From Phytohabitans houttuyneae (GTDB lineage: Bacteria; Actinomycetota; Actinomycetes; Mycobacteriales; Micromonosporaceae), in the NCBI RefSeq assembly GCF_011764425.1, contig NZ_BLPF01000003.1, forward strand, positions 558,001-622,000: a stretch of 64,000 nt of DNA, read 5' to 3'. Below, one piece after another: positions 62,084-64,000 of this stretch. The notes beneath the pieces were generated by a model. The model did not search any database and had not been told where the DNA came from. It saw only the letters and a program-made list of their open reading frames with translations. A program made the position numbers and the translations under genes. Position 1 is the stretch's first letter, and every line of letters starts with the position of its first letter.

Positions 62084-63706
62084 ATGGCACCTAACCTCAG
62101 CCGTCGTCGCGTCCTGGCACTCGGCGCGGCAGCGGGGCTGGGCCCGCTGCTCGGGGCATGCGGCGACGGCGGGTCGAGCTCGTCGAACGGCTCGACCGGG
62201 CCGGTCAAGCTGCCCACCTACAAGCCCGTCACCGCGGCCACGCCCGACCTGGCCGCCGAGCCGGCCGGGGTGTCGCCGGGATACTTCACATACCCGACCG
62301 CCTCCAGCGCAGCGTCGCAGCCGGTGCAGGGCGAGGCCGTCACGGCGCTGACGTACACGTACGACCCGATCGCCCCCGCGCTCGGCTCGAACCCCTACTG
62401 GCAGAACCTCAACGACAAACTCGGCACCGAACTGAAGATCACCTACGTCGCGTCGGCGGACTACAAGAGCAAGGTAGCCACCACCATCGCCGGTGGCGAC
62501 CTGCCGGACATGGTCGCTATCCAGGGCGTCGTCCAACAGATGCCGGCCATGCTGAGGGCGACATTCACCGACCTGACCGAGTACCTGTCCGGGGACGCGG
62601 TCCTTGCCTACCCGAACCTCGCCGGCCTGCCCACCGATGCCTGGCGCAGCACCGTCTACGACCAACGGATCTGGGGCATCCCGGTGCCGCGGGCACGGAT
62701 CGGCACCGTGCTGTACACCAGGGCCGACCTGCTGGCCAAGGCCGGACTCAGCCTTCAACCCACGTCGTGGGACGAGTTCAAGCAGATGGCGGCCGCGTTG
62801 ACCGACGAGCGGGCCGGCCGCTGGGCGTTCGGGCAGATCCCGTTCACCACGATCCTGGAGATGAACGGGATCACCGGAAACTGGCCCGGCGGCGCCGGCG
62901 CCTGGCAGGCCAAGGACGGCGTCTTCACCCACACCGGGACGACACCGCAGTTCGCGCAGGCCCTCCAGGACACCGTCGAGCTGGTGAAGTCCGGGGTGAT
63001 ACATCCCGACCAGGCGGGCGCGCCCAACACCAAGCGCAACGCGTGGATGCTGGCCGGCACGACCTCGTTCACCATCGGCGGGTACGCCGGTTGGGGCAAG
63101 TTCTACGGCCAGGCCAAAGACGTGACCGGCTTCCGCCTGACCGGCATGCTCTCGCCCACCCGGGATGGCACGGGGACGCAGGTACGCACGCCCGGTCCGG
63201 CCCTGTCCAGCTTCACCGCCATCGCCAAGACCGACGACGCCGACCGGATCAAGCAGATCCTCAAGGTCCTCGACTGGTTGTGCTCACCCTTCGGCAGCCG
63301 CGAGTACATGGCACTGCGGTACGGCGTCGAGGGCCAGACGTTCAACCGCAACGGCTCCGACCCGACCCTCACCGAGGGCGGGCGCAGCCAGACATTCCTG
63401 CCCGTGCGGTACCTCGCCGAGGCATCGCCCGTCATCTACGAGCCTGGTAACCGCCAGGCCGTGCAGGACCAGTACGACCACCAGGTCGCCGGCGTCCCGC
63501 TCGCCGCCCCGGACCCGACCCTCGGGCTGTACTCGGAGACCGCCGCCAGCAAGGCGGCCAGCGAGCAGCAGGAACTGGACTCGGTCCTGCTGGAGATCCA
63601 GCTCGGCAACAAACCCGTCTCGGCATGGCAGCCGGCCATCAAGCAGTTCATGGACCGGGTGGGCAACAAAATCAAGGCGGAGTACGAGGAGCAGGCGGGT
63701 CGCTGA
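62084..63706 (+). CDS. Sugar-binding lipoprotein, LplA/YtcQ type
   Basis: Captures the oligosaccharide for the two permeases. The signal SRRRVLALGAAAGLGPLLGACG contains a twin-arginine pattern and a lipobox, so Tat export with lipid anchoring is likely. The mature part (541 residues in all) has the GDLPDMVAIQG, LYTRADLLAKAGL, PTSWDEFKQMAAAL and YMALRYGVEGQTF landmarks of the large extracellular binding proteins of this transporter group. A strong GGAAGGAG precedes the ATG, 32 bases after the permease stop. Confidence 0.93.
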   Translation: MAPNLSRRRVLALGAAAGLGPLLGACGDGGSSSSNGSTGPVKLPTYKPVTAATPDLAAEPAGVSPGYFTYPTASSAASQPVQGEAVTALTYTYDPIAPALGSNPYWQNLNDKLGTELKITYVASADYKSKVATTIAGGDLPDMVAIQGVVQQMPAMLRATFTDLTEYLSGDAVLAYPNLAGLPTDAWRSTVYDQRIWGIPVPRARIGTVLYTRADLLAKAGLSLQPTSWDEFKQMAAALTDERAGRWAFGQIPFTTILEMNGITGNWPGGAGAWQAKDGVFTHTGTTPQFAQALQDTVELVKSGVIHPDQAGAPNTKRNAWMLAGTTSFTIGGYAGWGKFYGQAKDVTGFRLTGMLSPTRDGTGTQVRTPGPALSSFTAIAKTDDADRIKQILKVLDWLCSPFGSREYMALRYGVEGQTFNRNGSDPTLTEGGRSQTFLPVRYLAEASPVIYEPGNRQAVQDQYDHQVAGVPLAAPDPTLGLYSETAASKAASEQQELDSVLLEIQLGNKPVSAWQPAIKQFMDRVGNKIKAEYEEQAGR

Positions 63707-63887
63707 CGAGCCGGACACGGCGGCCGGTCCGGCGTACCCGTTCGCCTCGGGCCGCCGAGCCGTGAAGTGCACCCACCCGGGTTGAGCAACACCAGCCGGC
63801 CGCGAACTCCGCGGACTGCTTTCGGCGCTCCCGGGCGCGGTCGAAGGACTTCAGCTAACACGCTCACGGGTAAGGGAGAAGACCATA

Positions 63888-64000
63888 GTGAGACGACGCT
63901 ATTTTCCCTGGTACACGCCTCGACAGGCCCGTGCGGGGGCCGCTGCGACGCTCGTGCTGGCTCTGGTGGCGACGGTCCTGTCGCCGGGCCGGGCCGCCGC
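63888..64000 (+). CDS. Secreted protein, N-terminus only (cut by window edge)
   Basis: The GTG at 63888 is preceded by AAGGGAGAA. The readable part, VRRRYFPWYTPRQARAG then AAATLVLALVATVLSPGRAAA, is a signal peptide with a basic start and an AxA cleavage site. The rest lies outside the window. It follows the importer genes in the same direction by 181 bases and may be the secreted hydrolase that produces the imported sugar; that is inference. Confidence 0.75.
   Translation, partial: MRRRYFPWYTPRQARAGAAATLVLALVATVLSPGRAA

Overview
The window is high-GC DNA from a filamentous actinomycete. The mix of NRPS modules, secreted plant-polysaccharide hydrolases with CBM2 and CBM13 domains, and SigE-type sigma factors suggests a soil saprophyte, perhaps of the Micromonosporaceae. 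That placement is inference from gene content only.

Regions. (1) 1-17100: the 3' end of a giant NRPS gene, an MFS exporter and an MbtH-like protein form one operon closed by a strong hairpin. The NRPS order is E(partial) / C-A(Thr)-PCP / C-A-PCP-E / C-A(Val-like)-PCP / C-A-PCP-E. It ends in an epimerization domain with no thioesterase. (2) 17300-32900: a glycan-utilisation locus. It holds two GH5 enzymes with CBM2 domains, a ROK regulator, an oligopeptide-type ABC importer whose permease and ATPase are fused, and a GH2 beta-mannosidase. CebR-type palindromes precede one GH5 gene, and a shared TTAGCC-centred motif lies near three start sites. (3) 33750-40600: a serine/threonine kinase, a secreted penicillin-acylase-family Ntn hydrolase, gene remnants (poly-gamma-glutamate hydrolase, WD40), and a SigE-family sigma factor with its membrane partner. 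(4) 40900-48600: secreted hemicellulose and cell-wall proteins. A GH74 xyloglucanase and a GH62 arabinofuranosidase diverge from a near-perfect inverted repeat; a LRR protein and a lipoprotein expansin follow. (5) 48900-53300: a scarred segment. An IS630 element interrupts a HEAT-repeat gene, and a response regulator is left with a kinase remnant fused to an integrase fragment. (6) 53295-57500: a TetR/SDR pair, a SnoaL-like protein and small membrane proteins. (7) 57800-64000: a LacI repressor diverging from an operon of a polysaccharide pyruvyl transferase, a LplB/LplC/LplA-type sugar ABC importer, and the start of a secreted protein.

Quality caveat. At least seven well-conserved reading frames are broken by the apparent loss of a single base, mostly in C4 or G4 runs. 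Restoring one C or G repairs them. This looks like systematic homopolymer under-calling in the assembly rather than mass pseudogenisation, so the affected genes are described as if intact. No tRNA, rRNA or CRISPR array was seen.
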